Shown here: in pieces, positions 1 to 6,592 of the stretch
Position numbering within the stretch: the stretch's first letter is position 1
Layout of the letters: each line of letters opens with the position of its first letter
Assembly (NCBI GenBank): GCA_035390965.1
Contig: DAOPKE010000098.1
Location: 1-9,748 of the forward strand
DNA length: 9,748 nt
Direction of reading: 5' to 3'
From: GWF2-43-63 sp035390965
Lineage (GTDB): Bacteria; Bacteroidota; Bacteroidia; Bacteroidales; DTU049
Made by a program: the position numbers and the translations under genes
The notes under the pieces: model-generated
Database searches by the model: none
Seen by the model: the letters and a program-made list of their open reading frames with translations, nothing else
What the model was told of the DNA's origin: nothing

Positions 1-58
1 ATAATAGCCCGGCCTGCTGTGTCACGTTTTACGTGAAATGGCCGGGTAAAAGATAAAC

Positions 59-81
59 AAAAAACGACCTCGGAGAGGTCG
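59..81 (-). terminator. Intrinsic terminator, minus strand
   Basis: CGACCTC (65-71) and GAGGTCG (75-81) form a perfect 7-bp stem with a 3-nt loop. Read on the minus strand, the stem is followed at once by six T residues (plus positions 59-64). It lies downstream of the stronger rpmA terminator, so it either backs that one up or ends a minus-strand transcript starting inside the inverted-repeat element. Confidence 0.6.
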
Positions 82-112
82 AATAAAACGAAAATATTGA
101 AACAATGTTTTT

Positions 113-158
113 CAAAAACAGGTGGATTGGATCCGCCAGCTGGCGGATCCTGTTTTTG
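113..158. repeat. Perfect 22-bp palindrome within a larger bulged stem
   Basis: Positions 129-150 are a perfect palindrome (half-site GGATCCGCCAG). They are enclosed by a second inverted pair, CAAAAACAG (113-121) and CTGTTTTTG (150-158). The outer arms are spaced unevenly because an extra 8 nt lie on the left side. Read on the plus strand, a 9-bp stem followed by TGTTTTTG could act as a weak terminator. It could also be a member of a dispersed palindromic repeat family, which needs a genome-wide count. Confidence 0.5.
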
Positions 159-217
159 TGCTTCTTTACATCCGGCTTCACGTAAAACGTGACAAGATAG
201 CCGGATGCTATTATTGT

Positions 218-238
218 TTGACATCCTCCGGACGTCAA
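218..238 (-). other. Hairpin next to the inverted-repeat element
   Basis: TTGACATCC (218-226) and GGACGTCAA (230-238) form a 9-bp stem around a 3-nt loop. There is one A-C mismatch on the plus strand, which becomes a G-U wobble in a minus-strand transcript, so the structure fits minus-strand RNA better. No T-run follows on either strand, so I do not call it a terminator. Confidence 0.4.
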
Positions 239-556
239 TATTATTCAATAATAAAACACAATGTCTTTTTTGCCGGGACACCCATTTGAGCAACCTTAAA
301 ATTGTATAAATGTATATATCAATTGCTTACACAATTGGAAATTTCAAAGTGCCGAAGTCAGGAGTAATGAACTCTGAACAGCGAACAAGGAAGTGCGAAG
401 TTTGAAGTAAAATCCACTTTCTTGTTCTTTTTTATTTTTTATTGATCTGTCAGAGTGCGCGAATTGAATTTGGGAATTTTTCCTGTAATGGAGGAATGAT
501 TCTGATTTCGTGTCTTTGTGCCCTAGTGGCAATTTTTCCGGTATCTATCCGATAAC
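239..556. other. Intergenic region without a credible gene
   Basis: This stretch is AT-rich and has no ORF with family character. Its best minus-strand ORF (344-532) has low-complexity, translation-artefact composition. Positions 355-405 contain recurring words (GAAGT, GAACA, GAAGTTTGAAGT), and 507-532 reads like a short direct-repeat motif (GTGTCTTTGTGCCCTAGTGG). Both look to me like decayed dispersed intergenic repeats; this is an impression, not a match. A short inverted pair CAATTG/CAATTG lies near 320-340. Confidence 0.4.
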
Positions 557-589
557 AAAAAAAAACCACCTCCGCAGCCGAAGGTGGTT
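557..589 (-). terminator. Intrinsic terminator of the rplU-rpmA operon
   Basis: On the minus strand AACCACCTTCG pairs with CGGAGGTGGTT (one U-G wobble) around a 4-nt GCTG loop. A run of nine T residues (plus positions 557-565) follows. It sits 24 nt past the rpmA stop codon, the expected place for the end of this operon. Confidence 0.9.
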
Positions 590-612
590 CACAGTAACTT
601 TATTCAGATTAA

Positions 613-873
613 TTAATTCTGCTGTTCTTTTACAGTGACAAAAGATTTATCGTCTCTGGTTTTGCGGAATTCAACAATACCGTCTTTCAGTGCAAAAAGA
701 GTATGGTCTTTACCCATACCGACATTTTCGCCGGGATTGTGTTTGGTACCGCGCTGACGAACGAGGATATTGCCGGCTTTGGCAATCTGTCCGCCGTATA
801 TTTTTACACCAAGTCGCTTGCTATGTGATTCACGACCGTTTGATGAACTACCGACACCTTTTTTATGAGCCAT
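613..873 (-). CDS. rpmA: 50S ribosomal protein L27
   Basis: L27 of the large ribosomal subunit lies close to the peptidyl-transferase centre, where its N-terminal tail contacts tRNA. The 86-residue product begins MAHKKGVGSSSNGRESHSKR, the highly conserved L27 N-terminus, and continues with the family block around RLGVKIYGGQ and ILVRQRGTKHNPGENVGMG (about 20-54). Length is normal for the family. The N-terminus begins directly at MAHKK, so there is no Firmicutes-type extension needing proteolytic removal. It lies 33 nt downstream of rplU on the same strand, the near-universal rplU-rpmA order, and both should share the promoter before rplU. No Shine-Dalgarno sequence is visible before the ATG, as is usual in Bacteroidota. 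Confidence 0.98.
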   Translation of the reverse strand: MAHKKGVGSSSNGRESHSKRLGVKIYGGQIAKAGNILVRQRGTKHNPGENVGMGKDHTLFALKDGIVEFRKTRDDKSFVTVKEQQN

Positions 874-906
874 ATCTAAAGATTTTAAGCGTTAACTGAT
901 TGAGAA

Positions 907-1461
907 TTATTCGTCCTTCTTGGTTTTCTTGGCAGCCGGTTTTTTAGCGGCGGGCTTTTTCTCTGCAGCCGGTTTCTTTTCTGCAGCGGGTTTTTTAGCG
1001 GCAGCTTTTTTGGGAGCGGCTTTTTTCACCGGAGCTTCTTCTTTTTCAGCTTTGGGTTCAGCAATAGCTTTTACCTTTTTCGCTTTAACAGGAGCTTCGA
1101 CTACTTTTTTCTCAACAGAAGGAGCATTGTCGCCGGTCAGGCTGACACCGTCTTTCACGATCGAAAGAATGTTCAGGCGGGTCATATATTGACGGTGACC
1201 GTTCATTTTCTGATAGCTTTTACGACGTTTCTTGTGAAAAACAAGGACTTTGTCGCTTTTCATGTGCTCGACCACTTCGGCCAGAACATGGGCGCCATCA
1301 ACATTCGGTTTTCCAACCTGAACGTTTTTTTCGTCGTCGATCAGTAATACATTTTTCAGTTCAATCTGACTGCCTTCTTCGGCCTGCAGGCGATGAACAT
1401 ACACTTTTCCGGCTTTGCTGACCTTAAACTGCTGTCCGGCTATATCCACAATTGCGTACAT
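907..1461 (-). CDS. rplU: 50S ribosomal protein L21 with Lys/Ala/Pro-rich C-terminal tail
   Basis: L21 binds 23S rRNA in the large ribosomal subunit. Residues 1-103 are a complete L21 domain: MYAIVDIAGQQFKVSKAG at the start, the basic FHKKRRKSYQKMNGHRQ segment at about 75-91, then TRLNILSIVKDG. The protein is 184 residues against a usual length near 103. The extra ~80 residues are a low-complexity tail with Glu/Lys/Val-rich spacing (about 116-145), then KKAAPKKAAAKKPAA and four to five repeats of the [E]KKPAA type (about 156-179), ending KKTKKDE. The composition resembles bacterial histone-H1-like tails and predicts an unstructured, strongly cationic extension. Lys/Ala tails on L21 are, to my knowledge, common in Bacteroidota, so this is probably lineage-typical. 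It is the first gene of the operon with rpmA. Confidence 0.97.
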   Translation of the reverse strand: MYAIVDIAGQQFKVSKAGKVYVHRLQAEEGSQIELKNVLLIDDEKNVQVGKPNVDGAHVLAEVVEHMKSDKVLVFHKKRRKSYQKMNGHRQYMTRLNILSIVKDGVSLTGDNAPSVEKKVVEAPVKAKKVKAIAEPKAEKEEAPVKKAAPKKAAAKKPAAEKKPAAEKKPAAKKPAAKKTKKDE

Positions 1462-1507
1462 CGTAAGTGATTTCAGTTGTTAATCAATACTTTTTGAAAC
1501 GGGAGTG

Positions 1508-1537
1508 CAAAGATATAAACTTTTTTTGAAACACAAA
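1508..1537 (-). promoter_or_regulatory. Bacteroidota-type promoter for rplU-rpmA
   Basis: Read on the minus strand there is TTTG (plus 1534-1537), an 18-nt spacer, and TATCTTTG (plus 1508-1515). This matches the Bacteroidota primary-sigma consensus TTTG-N(about 19)-TAnnTTTG. The predicted start near 1500 leaves a leader of about 40 nt before the rplU ATG. Confidence 0.75.
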
Positions 1538-1662
1538 CCCCAATCGGAAAAATATTTATTCAGAGGTAATTGCATCTCCGCTGAAAATTTCGGTTTGGTC
1601 TGTTATTCTGTCTTTTAGGCTCATTTTCAATATGGTTTGTTCATTTCTTCGTTGTTGCCTGT

Positions 1663-1694
1663 TTTGTCTGTTCTGAAACTTATTGCTATCTTTA
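1663..1694 (+). promoter_or_regulatory. Probable promoter of the four-gene operon
   Basis: TTTG at 1663-1666, a 20-nt spacer and TATCTTTA at 1687-1694 fit the Bacteroidota promoter pattern, with the last G of the -7 element replaced by A. The predicted start near 1700 gives a leader of only about 15 nt before the GTG at 1714. The match is weaker than the rplU promoter. Confidence 0.45.
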
Positions 1695-1713
1695 ATGACT
1701 TAAAATAGTATTT

Positions 1714-3033
1714 GTGAAGAGTCAGACAATCAGCGCTTTAATAGTTTTGGCCATCCTTATTTTGTTTTCTGCGTCAGCAACAGCGCAGTGCCCGGCTACA
1801 AAATACGGGTTGAATCCCGTCTGGCCGGTTAACTGGACTCAGACCGACCGACAGAACTGGTATCTCGACATGGCTGTGCACGGGCAGGGCTTCCAGAGCG
1901 ACGGGCGTACCTGGCGTCAGCTTCAGGTGATGATGGACAGCAACACACTCGTTCCTTTCAGGGATGAAATTATGTGGGCAAAAACCAATGGTGGAATTGA
2001 AAAATATTTGTTTCAATTCAAAAATCCGGTATCTGTTTCAAATCAGATGCCGCCTGTTTGGTGCGGCAATCCGTTGACAGATACCAATACAACCAATGCT
2101 TTATATAGTTTTACCACTGCTTTTCTCGACACCATGCATCAGGTGCTGGATTATTTTGTTTTAGGTAGTGAGACCGATATTTATTTCAAAAGCGGGCCGG
2201 CTGAGCGGGATTCTTTTTTTGTTATGGCTCAGAGAATTTCAGATTACATTGATTTGCATTATCCCGAAATAAGATTTGGCATAGGAGTGAGTATGTTTTG
2301 TGCATTGAATCCTGACAATCATTATTGGAATATGGTACTGACGAGGGGCGATATTATGTCGGTTTCGTGGTGGCCGCTTGACAGTTATTATATGGCTGAT
2401 ACCAGTGAAATAAATTCTGCAGATTCTGTTATAAGCGTTTTGCTGGCCAAATGCGGAAGTAAACCTGTGGTTATTTCGGATTGCGGGGTAACAACGGCCA
2501 TGGCGCCGGAGCGCGATGATATTCAGTCGGAATTTGTCCGAAATACTTTTTTATATACCATGAATGTTCCGCAGATTGAAGCTGTTGGGTATTATTATTT
2601 GGCTGATTTCGATACAACCGCCATTTATTATCAACAAAATCTGTATATGACTTATGCGCCGGAGTTTCATCAAAGCATTAAATCGCGCGGATTGCTTGAT
2701 TCGCTTGGAAATCCGAAACCGTCATTCGACGTTTATATATCAATGCTTGACACAGTTTGTGCTTTTGTCGGAAATGAAGAGCAGCAGCTGAATTCAGAAA
2801 TCAGTATCTGGCCGAACCCGGCTTCGGAAAAGCTTTTTGTAAACGGGAATGGTTTCAGTTTTTATAGAATTTATGCGACTTCCGGACAATTGATGGCTCA
2901 GGGCTTATTGAATAAAAACGGAAGTCCTGAAATCGACATAGCCCGATTGGCAGATGGTGCCTACATTTTATATTTGATTTCAGAAAAAAAATCACCTGAA
3001 AATATTTTATTCATCAAAGAACGACAACCATGA
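1714..3033 (+). CDS. Secreted TIM-barrel glycosidase-like protein with T9SS type A sorting domain
   Basis: This is a 439-residue exported protein. Residues 1-24 are a signal peptide (hydrophobic ISALIVLAILILF, cleavage expected after SATA). Residues ~30-350 resemble clan-A glycosidase-like (beta/alpha)8 proteins. VLGSETD (149-155) sits where such enzymes carry G-N-E with the acid/base, PVVISDCG (251-258) where they carry the I-T-E-x-G nucleophile strand, and GLLDSLGNPKPSF (326-338) resembles the usual barrel closure. The Glu is kept (E153) but preceded by Ser instead of Asn, and the nucleophile position is Asp (D256). Catalysis is therefore uncertain and substrate unknown. Residues ~362-439 form a T9SS type A sorting domain (ISIWPNPASEKLFV, IYATSGQLMAQG, LADGAYILYL), predicting outer-membrane export and surface release or attachment. 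The GTG start is chosen because it places the signal peptide at the N-terminus and no in-frame ATG precedes it. The stop overlaps the next start (ATGA). Confidence 0.8.
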   Translation: MKSQTISALIVLAILILFSASATAQCPATKYGLNPVWPVNWTQTDRQNWYLDMAVHGQGFQSDGRTWRQLQVMMDSNTLVPFRDEIMWAKTNGGIEKYLFQFKNPVSVSNQMPPVWCGNPLTDTNTTNALYSFTTAFLDTMHQVLDYFVLGSETDIYFKSGPAERDSFFVMAQRISDYIDLHYPEIRFGIGVSMFCALNPDNHYWNMVLTRGDIMSVSWWPLDSYYMADTSEINSADSVISVLLAKCGSKPVVISDCGVTTAMAPERDDIQSEFVRNTFLYTMNVPQIEAVGYYYLADFDTTAIYYQQNLYMTYAPEFHQSIKSRGLLDSLGNPKPSFDVYISMLDTVCAFVGNEEQQLNSEISIWPNPASEKLFVNGNGFSFYRIYATSGQLMAQGLLNKNGSPEIDIARLADGAYILYLISEKKSPENILFIKERQP

Positions 3034-3770
3034 AGGCCATGATATTTGCAGCAGGAAAAGGAACGCGTCTGCGGCCAATCACAGATACGGTTCCAAAGGC
3101 CATGGTGATTGTTGGCGGAAAACCGCTTCTTGAATGGCTTTTGCTTAAAATGGCCGCAAGCGGAATCCGCGATGTGGTGGTAAATGTCCATTATCTGTCG
3201 GAACAGATCATTGATTTCATCAACCGCAAACCTGTTCAGGGACTGAATATTCAGATTTCAGATGAAAGGAATCTGTTGCTCGATACCGGAGGTGGACTCA
3301 AAAAAGCTGCGCCGATGCTGCAAGGCAATGAGCCCATTCTTATTCACAATGTCGATATTTTGAGCAATCTCGATTTCGGACAGTTTGAGAAAGATTTTCT
3401 GAAAGCTGCGACGCCCGCCATGCTTGCTGTGAAAGACCGGCAAACCACAAGAAAACTTGAATTTTCTGATGAAGGTCTTTTGCGTGGATGGATAAATGAA
3501 AGTACCGGAGAACATATCAGTGTCAATGATTTTCAGGGGCAGGTGAGGCGTTTTGCATTTTCAGGGATATCAGTAGTATCTGCCGAATTTCCGCTTCTGA
3601 TGCGCGAAAGCGGTGTTTTTGGCTTTATTCCGGCATGTTTAACCCTAGCCAGAAACATTAAAATTAAAAAATACGATGCTTCACACGAGTGGCTCGACGT
3701 GGGGAAACCCGAAGTGTTGCAAAAAGCAGAGCAGTTCGTATATTCATATTATAATGCATTTACAAAATGA
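3030..3770 (+). CDS. Nucleotidyltransferase (sugar-1-phosphate NTP transferase, MurU-like)
   Basis: A cytoplasmic 246-residue member of the NTP_transferase family, which joins a sugar-1-phosphate to a nucleoside triphosphate, giving an NDP-sugar and pyrophosphate. The signature FAAGKGTRLRPITDTVPKAM (6-25) contains the GxGTRL loop and the conserved PK. LDTGGGLKKA (84-93) is the base/sugar-binding segment, HNVDI (106-110) carries the first metal-binding Asp (D109), and WLDVGKPE (221-228) probably the second (D223). The short single-domain form, without a C-terminal beta-helix, matches MurU-type enzymes that activate N-acetylmuramate-1-phosphate and related short mannose-1-phosphate guanylyltransferases. 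Sequence alone does not decide the substrate. MurU usually works with the kinase AmgK, which is not in this window. Both ends overlap neighbours by ATGA, so translation is probably coupled. Confidence 0.85.
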   Translation: MKAMIFAAGKGTRLRPITDTVPKAMVIVGGKPLLEWLLLKMAASGIRDVVVNVHYLSEQIIDFINRKPVQGLNIQISDERNLLLDTGGGLKKAAPMLQGNEPILIHNVDILSNLDFGQFEKDFLKAATPAMLAVKDRQTTRKLEFSDEGLLRGWINESTGEHISVNDFQGQVRRFAFSGISVVSAEFPLLMRESGVFGFIPACLTLARNIKIKKYDASHEWLDVGKPEVLQKAEQFVYSYYNAFTK

Positions 3771-6592
3771 GTTTTATTCAGGAAACCGCAAAAAAAATCA
3801 TTGAAAGCTGCGGAACGGATCTTCGTTCGGTGGCTATTGTTGTGCCAGGCAGACGTGGCGGACTGTTTTTGAAAAAGGAACTTGCCATGGCTGCAGGTAA
3901 AACTATTTTACTGCCGCAGATATTCAGCATCGAGGAATACATTTTCGATCAGAGCGGCATGCGTAAAATGGACGAGACCACCATGTTGACTCTTTTGTAC
4001 ACGGTTTATAAAAAACATGCCGGACAAAGCGCTTTTCCGATAGATGAATTTCTGCCGACAGGCAAAACATTGCTGGCCGATTTCAATGATGTGGATGACT
4101 ATCTGCTGGATCCCGACGAGGTTTTTACTTTTCTGATGCGTGTTCGTGAAATCGAAAACTGGATGCCGGGTGAAGCTGAAACAGAACTTCAGAAAAGGTA
4201 TCTGAGTTTCTATCAGTTGCTCAAGCCGATGTATCATTTGTTTACTGAAAAATGTCATGAAACTGGCATGTGCTATCAGGGTAAGGCCTCGCGTATTTTA
4301 TCGCAGCAAGATACTTTTTCTGATTTTTCGCGCATTGTCTTTGCCGGACTCAATGCGGTGACTCCATCGCTCGAAGTACATATCAACAAACTCCTGTTGA
4401 GCGATCAGGCCCTTTTGATCTGGGATGCCGACAGTTGGTATCTCGATAATCCAAATCATGAGGCAGGGCATTTTATGCGTCTGAACAGAAATTCCTGGCC
4501 TAAAACTTTTGGAGAAACACCTCGTTTTTTTGAAAATATCAGTAAGAAAATTGAATTTATCGGTGCTCCTCTGGGTTACTCACAGGTGCAGTCAGCACTT
4601 ACTTTGCTCGATACCAAATATCGCGATGATATAAGCAATACGTTATTGGTGCTGGCCGATGAGGGATTGATGATGCCGTTGCTCAGTAGTTTGCCCGAAG
4701 AATGGGATGACCGGGTCAATATTTCAGGGGGGTATCCTTTGAGAAATACGTTGCTCGGACAATTTGTAAATGCGCAGCTGGAATTGATTTCAGGAACATT
4801 GAACGAGAATGGTGCAGTCAGAACATATCGCTATGAGCAGCTTCTGGAAGTGGTTTCCAATCCTCTTTTGCGGCTGCTGCCTGATGAAAATCAGAAGAGA
4901 GAATTTTCTGAAGTCGTTGATGAGATTAGCTCCGGTCGGCTAAGATATTTTCGCTGGTGTGAGAGTGATAAGGATGATACGCTTTTATTAAAGCGTTTCA
5001 ATGTGCTGATTCCGGGTGTTGTTTCGCCTTGTGAAAGCTGGGACGATGTCTTGTCGCGGCTGATCAGTCTGACAAGCGAATTGTTTGAAAAATGCCGTGA
5101 GGTCGATTTGGAGCATGAAGCTGCATGGCTTGTACAGTCAATGTTGAAAGCACTTTCAAACACACTGAAAAATTACGGCGATGTATCGGATGTTACCATC
5201 GGGTCTGTGGTTTATTTCATTCGCCGCCACTTGCAGATTGCCAAGATTCCATTGAAAGGTGAGCCACTCAAAGGAATTCAGATTCTTGGTATGCTTGAAA
5301 CAAGATCACTGGATTTTAAAAATGTCATTATTGTTGGCGCCAACGAAGGGTTTTTGCCGGCCGGCGGGCAAGGTGATTCATTTCTCCCAAATGATGTCCG
5401 ACGTGAATTAAAGCTTCCATTGCAATATGAGCGTGATGCCGTATATGCTTATCACTTCTGGCGTTTGATACAACGGGCTGAAGAAATAACTTTGATTTAT
5501 AATACAGAAAGTGATCCTTTGTTTGGGAAAGAGCCCAGCCGTTTTCTGGCACAGATTGAACATGAATTAAAGCATGTTTTTCCATCAATTGTGGTTGAAA
5601 GAAGGGTTCTTGGAATTAGTTATGATAAGCAGCCGCAGACTTCATTCAATTTTGTTGATGTTAATAAAATTCAGGTTGTGCTCAATAAAATTGCAGAATC
5701 CGGCTTATCCTTTTCCAGACTATATAATTTTATAGCTTGTCCGCATCGTTTTTTACTGGAAAGTATTTACAATATTCAGAAATGGGAAGATGAGACCGGT
5801 GATATTGCCATCAATACGATGGGCAGTGTGTTTCATGATGCTATTGAGCACCTGACAATTCCTTTTCTTGGAAAAATTCTTGTGAAACAGGATTTCGATA
5901 CCATGTCGGCAGCGGCAGAAACGGCTCTTCATGATGCTTTTCAGCATCTAAAGGTTTCTCATACTACCAGTGGATATAATTTTCTAGTAAAGGAAGTTTT
6001 GTCCGATACTTTGCTTCATTGGTTGCATAAAATGAAACAAACATTGCCCGGGGACTATTATGTGAGAGCCGTAGAGCAATCGTTGAAACCTCAGATTAGT
6101 TTAAAAGATGGTAGAATAGTAACCTTGAAGGGTGTTGCAGACCGGGTGGAATTTTGCAATGGGATTATGCGAGTGATGGATTTTAAAACTACCAACAAGC
6201 GAAGTCGTTTTATTTTTGATGATGGGCCTGATGCCGGCATTTATGAACAGATCTGTCATCCGGAGAATCATTATATGACTCAGGTATTGTTTTATTCGTG
6301 GCTTTTTTCGTTGACAGAAAATGTTGAAGCTATAACTGGAGGTGTTTATCCTGTATTGAACAGTGCCGGTTATAATCCTGATTTGCTCAGGTCGAAGGAT
6401 AAGAAATTGCTCGTTCTCAAAGCAGATCAGTTGAAAGAAATCGGGGGGGTATTCTTTGATTTTATTGAACAGATATTTGATCCTCAACAAACTTTTGATC
6501 CTCAACCTGCTGTAAAAACCTGCCAATATTGTCCGTATAACGGCGTTATTTGTTTTGCAAATACATTTGAAATCACAGAAGATGAATCATAG
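3767..6592 (+). CDS. AddB-like PD-(D/E)XK nuclease / inactivated helicase with probable Fe-S cluster
   Basis: A 941-residue protein of the RecB/AddB-type nuclease class, which usually partners an AddA-like UvrD helicase in double-strand-break end processing. The N-terminus has a P-loop-like VVPGRRGGLFLKKEL (25-39), but the GKT of a working Walker A is absent, as in AddB-type non-motor subunits. GMLETRSLDFKNVIIVGANE (508-527) is the helicase motif V/VI-like block. The C-terminal nuclease domain starts at LSFSRLYNFIACPHRF (647-662). H690, D792 (GVADRVE) and D805-x-K807 (VMDFKT) fit the catalytic set, followed by the Gln/Tyr block TQVLFYSWLF (838-847). C658 with C919, C922 and C929 (CxxCx6C) matches the AddB Fe-S staple. 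No addA-like gene is in the window. A 13-nt direct repeat at 6476-6488 and 6494-6506 encodes a doubled FDPQ motif. The start overlaps the previous stop as ATGA. Confidence 0.88.
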   Translation: MSFIQETAKKIIESCGTDLRSVAIVVPGRRGGLFLKKELAMAAGKTILLPQIFSIEEYIFDQSGMRKMDETTMLTLLYTVYKKHAGQSAFPIDEFLPTGKTLLADFNDVDDYLLDPDEVFTFLMRVREIENWMPGEAETELQKRYLSFYQLLKPMYHLFTEKCHETGMCYQGKASRILSQQDTFSDFSRIVFAGLNAVTPSLEVHINKLLLSDQALLIWDADSWYLDNPNHEAGHFMRLNRNSWPKTFGETPRFFENISKKIEFIGAPLGYSQVQSALTLLDTKYRDDISNTLLVLADEGLMMPLLSSLPEEWDDRVNISGGYPLRNTLLGQFVNAQLELISGTLNENGAVRTYRYEQLLEVVSNPLLRLLPDENQKREFSEVVDEISSGRLRYFRWCESDKDDTLLLKRFNVLIPGVVSPCESWDDVLSRLISLTSELFEKCREVDLEHEAAWLVQSMLKALSNTLKNYGDVSDVTIGSVVYFIRRHLQIAKIPLKGEPLKGIQILGMLETRSLDFKNVIIVGANEGFLPAGGQGDSFLPNDVRRELKLPLQYERDAVYAYHFWRLIQRAEEITLIYNTESDPLFGKEPSRFLAQIEHELKHVFPSIVVERRVLGISYDKQPQTSFNFVDVNKIQVVLNKIAESGLSFSRLYNFIACPHRFLLESIYNIQKWEDETGDIAINTMGSVFHDAIEHLTIPFLGKILVKQDFDTMSAAAETALHDAFQHLKVSHTTSGYNFLVKEVLSDTLLHWLHKMKQTLPGDYYVRAVEQSLKPQISLKDGRIVTLKGVADRVEFCNGIMRVMDFKTTNKRSRFIFDDGPDAGIYEQICHPENHYMTQVLFYSWLFSLTENVEAITGGVYPVLNSAGYNPDLLRSKDKKLLVLKADQLKEIGGVFFDFIEQIFDPQQTFDPQPAVKTCQYCPYNGVICFANTFEITEDES

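Larger units (their letters stand above)
1..214. repeat. Inverted-repeat element with palindromic ends (MITE- or REP-doublet-like)
   Basis: The two ends are inverted copies of each other. ATAATAGC at 1-8 matches GCTATTAT at 207-214, and the 18-mer TGTCACGTTTTACGTGAA at 20-37 has an exact reverse complement at 177-194. Each arm is also a nested hairpin: TCACGT/ACGTGA with a 3-nt loop, enclosed by CCCGGCC/GGCCGGG (8-14 and 40-46) on the left and CCGGC/GCCGG (172-176 and 200-204) on the right. The interior holds a minus-strand terminator and a separate perfect palindrome, and no credible gene. The layout resembles a non-autonomous inverted-repeat element or a pair of REP-type hairpins. The left end coincides with the window edge, so a target-site duplication cannot be checked and the element may extend further left. 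Confidence 0.6.

Noticed and set aside
29..238. Minus-strand ORF of 69 codons
   Set aside because: It runs through the inverted-repeat element and its hairpins; the composition reflects palindromes and T-runs, with no protein-like domain.
344..532. Minus-strand ORF of 62 codons
   Set aside because: Low-complexity, repeat-derived translation without promoter or family character.
920..1192. Plus-strand ORF of 90 codons, hydrophobic Ala/Phe-rich
   Set aside because: It is the antisense shadow of the Lys/Ala/Pro tail of L21.
6555..6581. Upstream TTG start for the PorP/SprF gene
   Set aside because: It would add nine residues before a normal signal peptide and deepen the overlap with the nuclease gene; ATG at 6582 is the better start.
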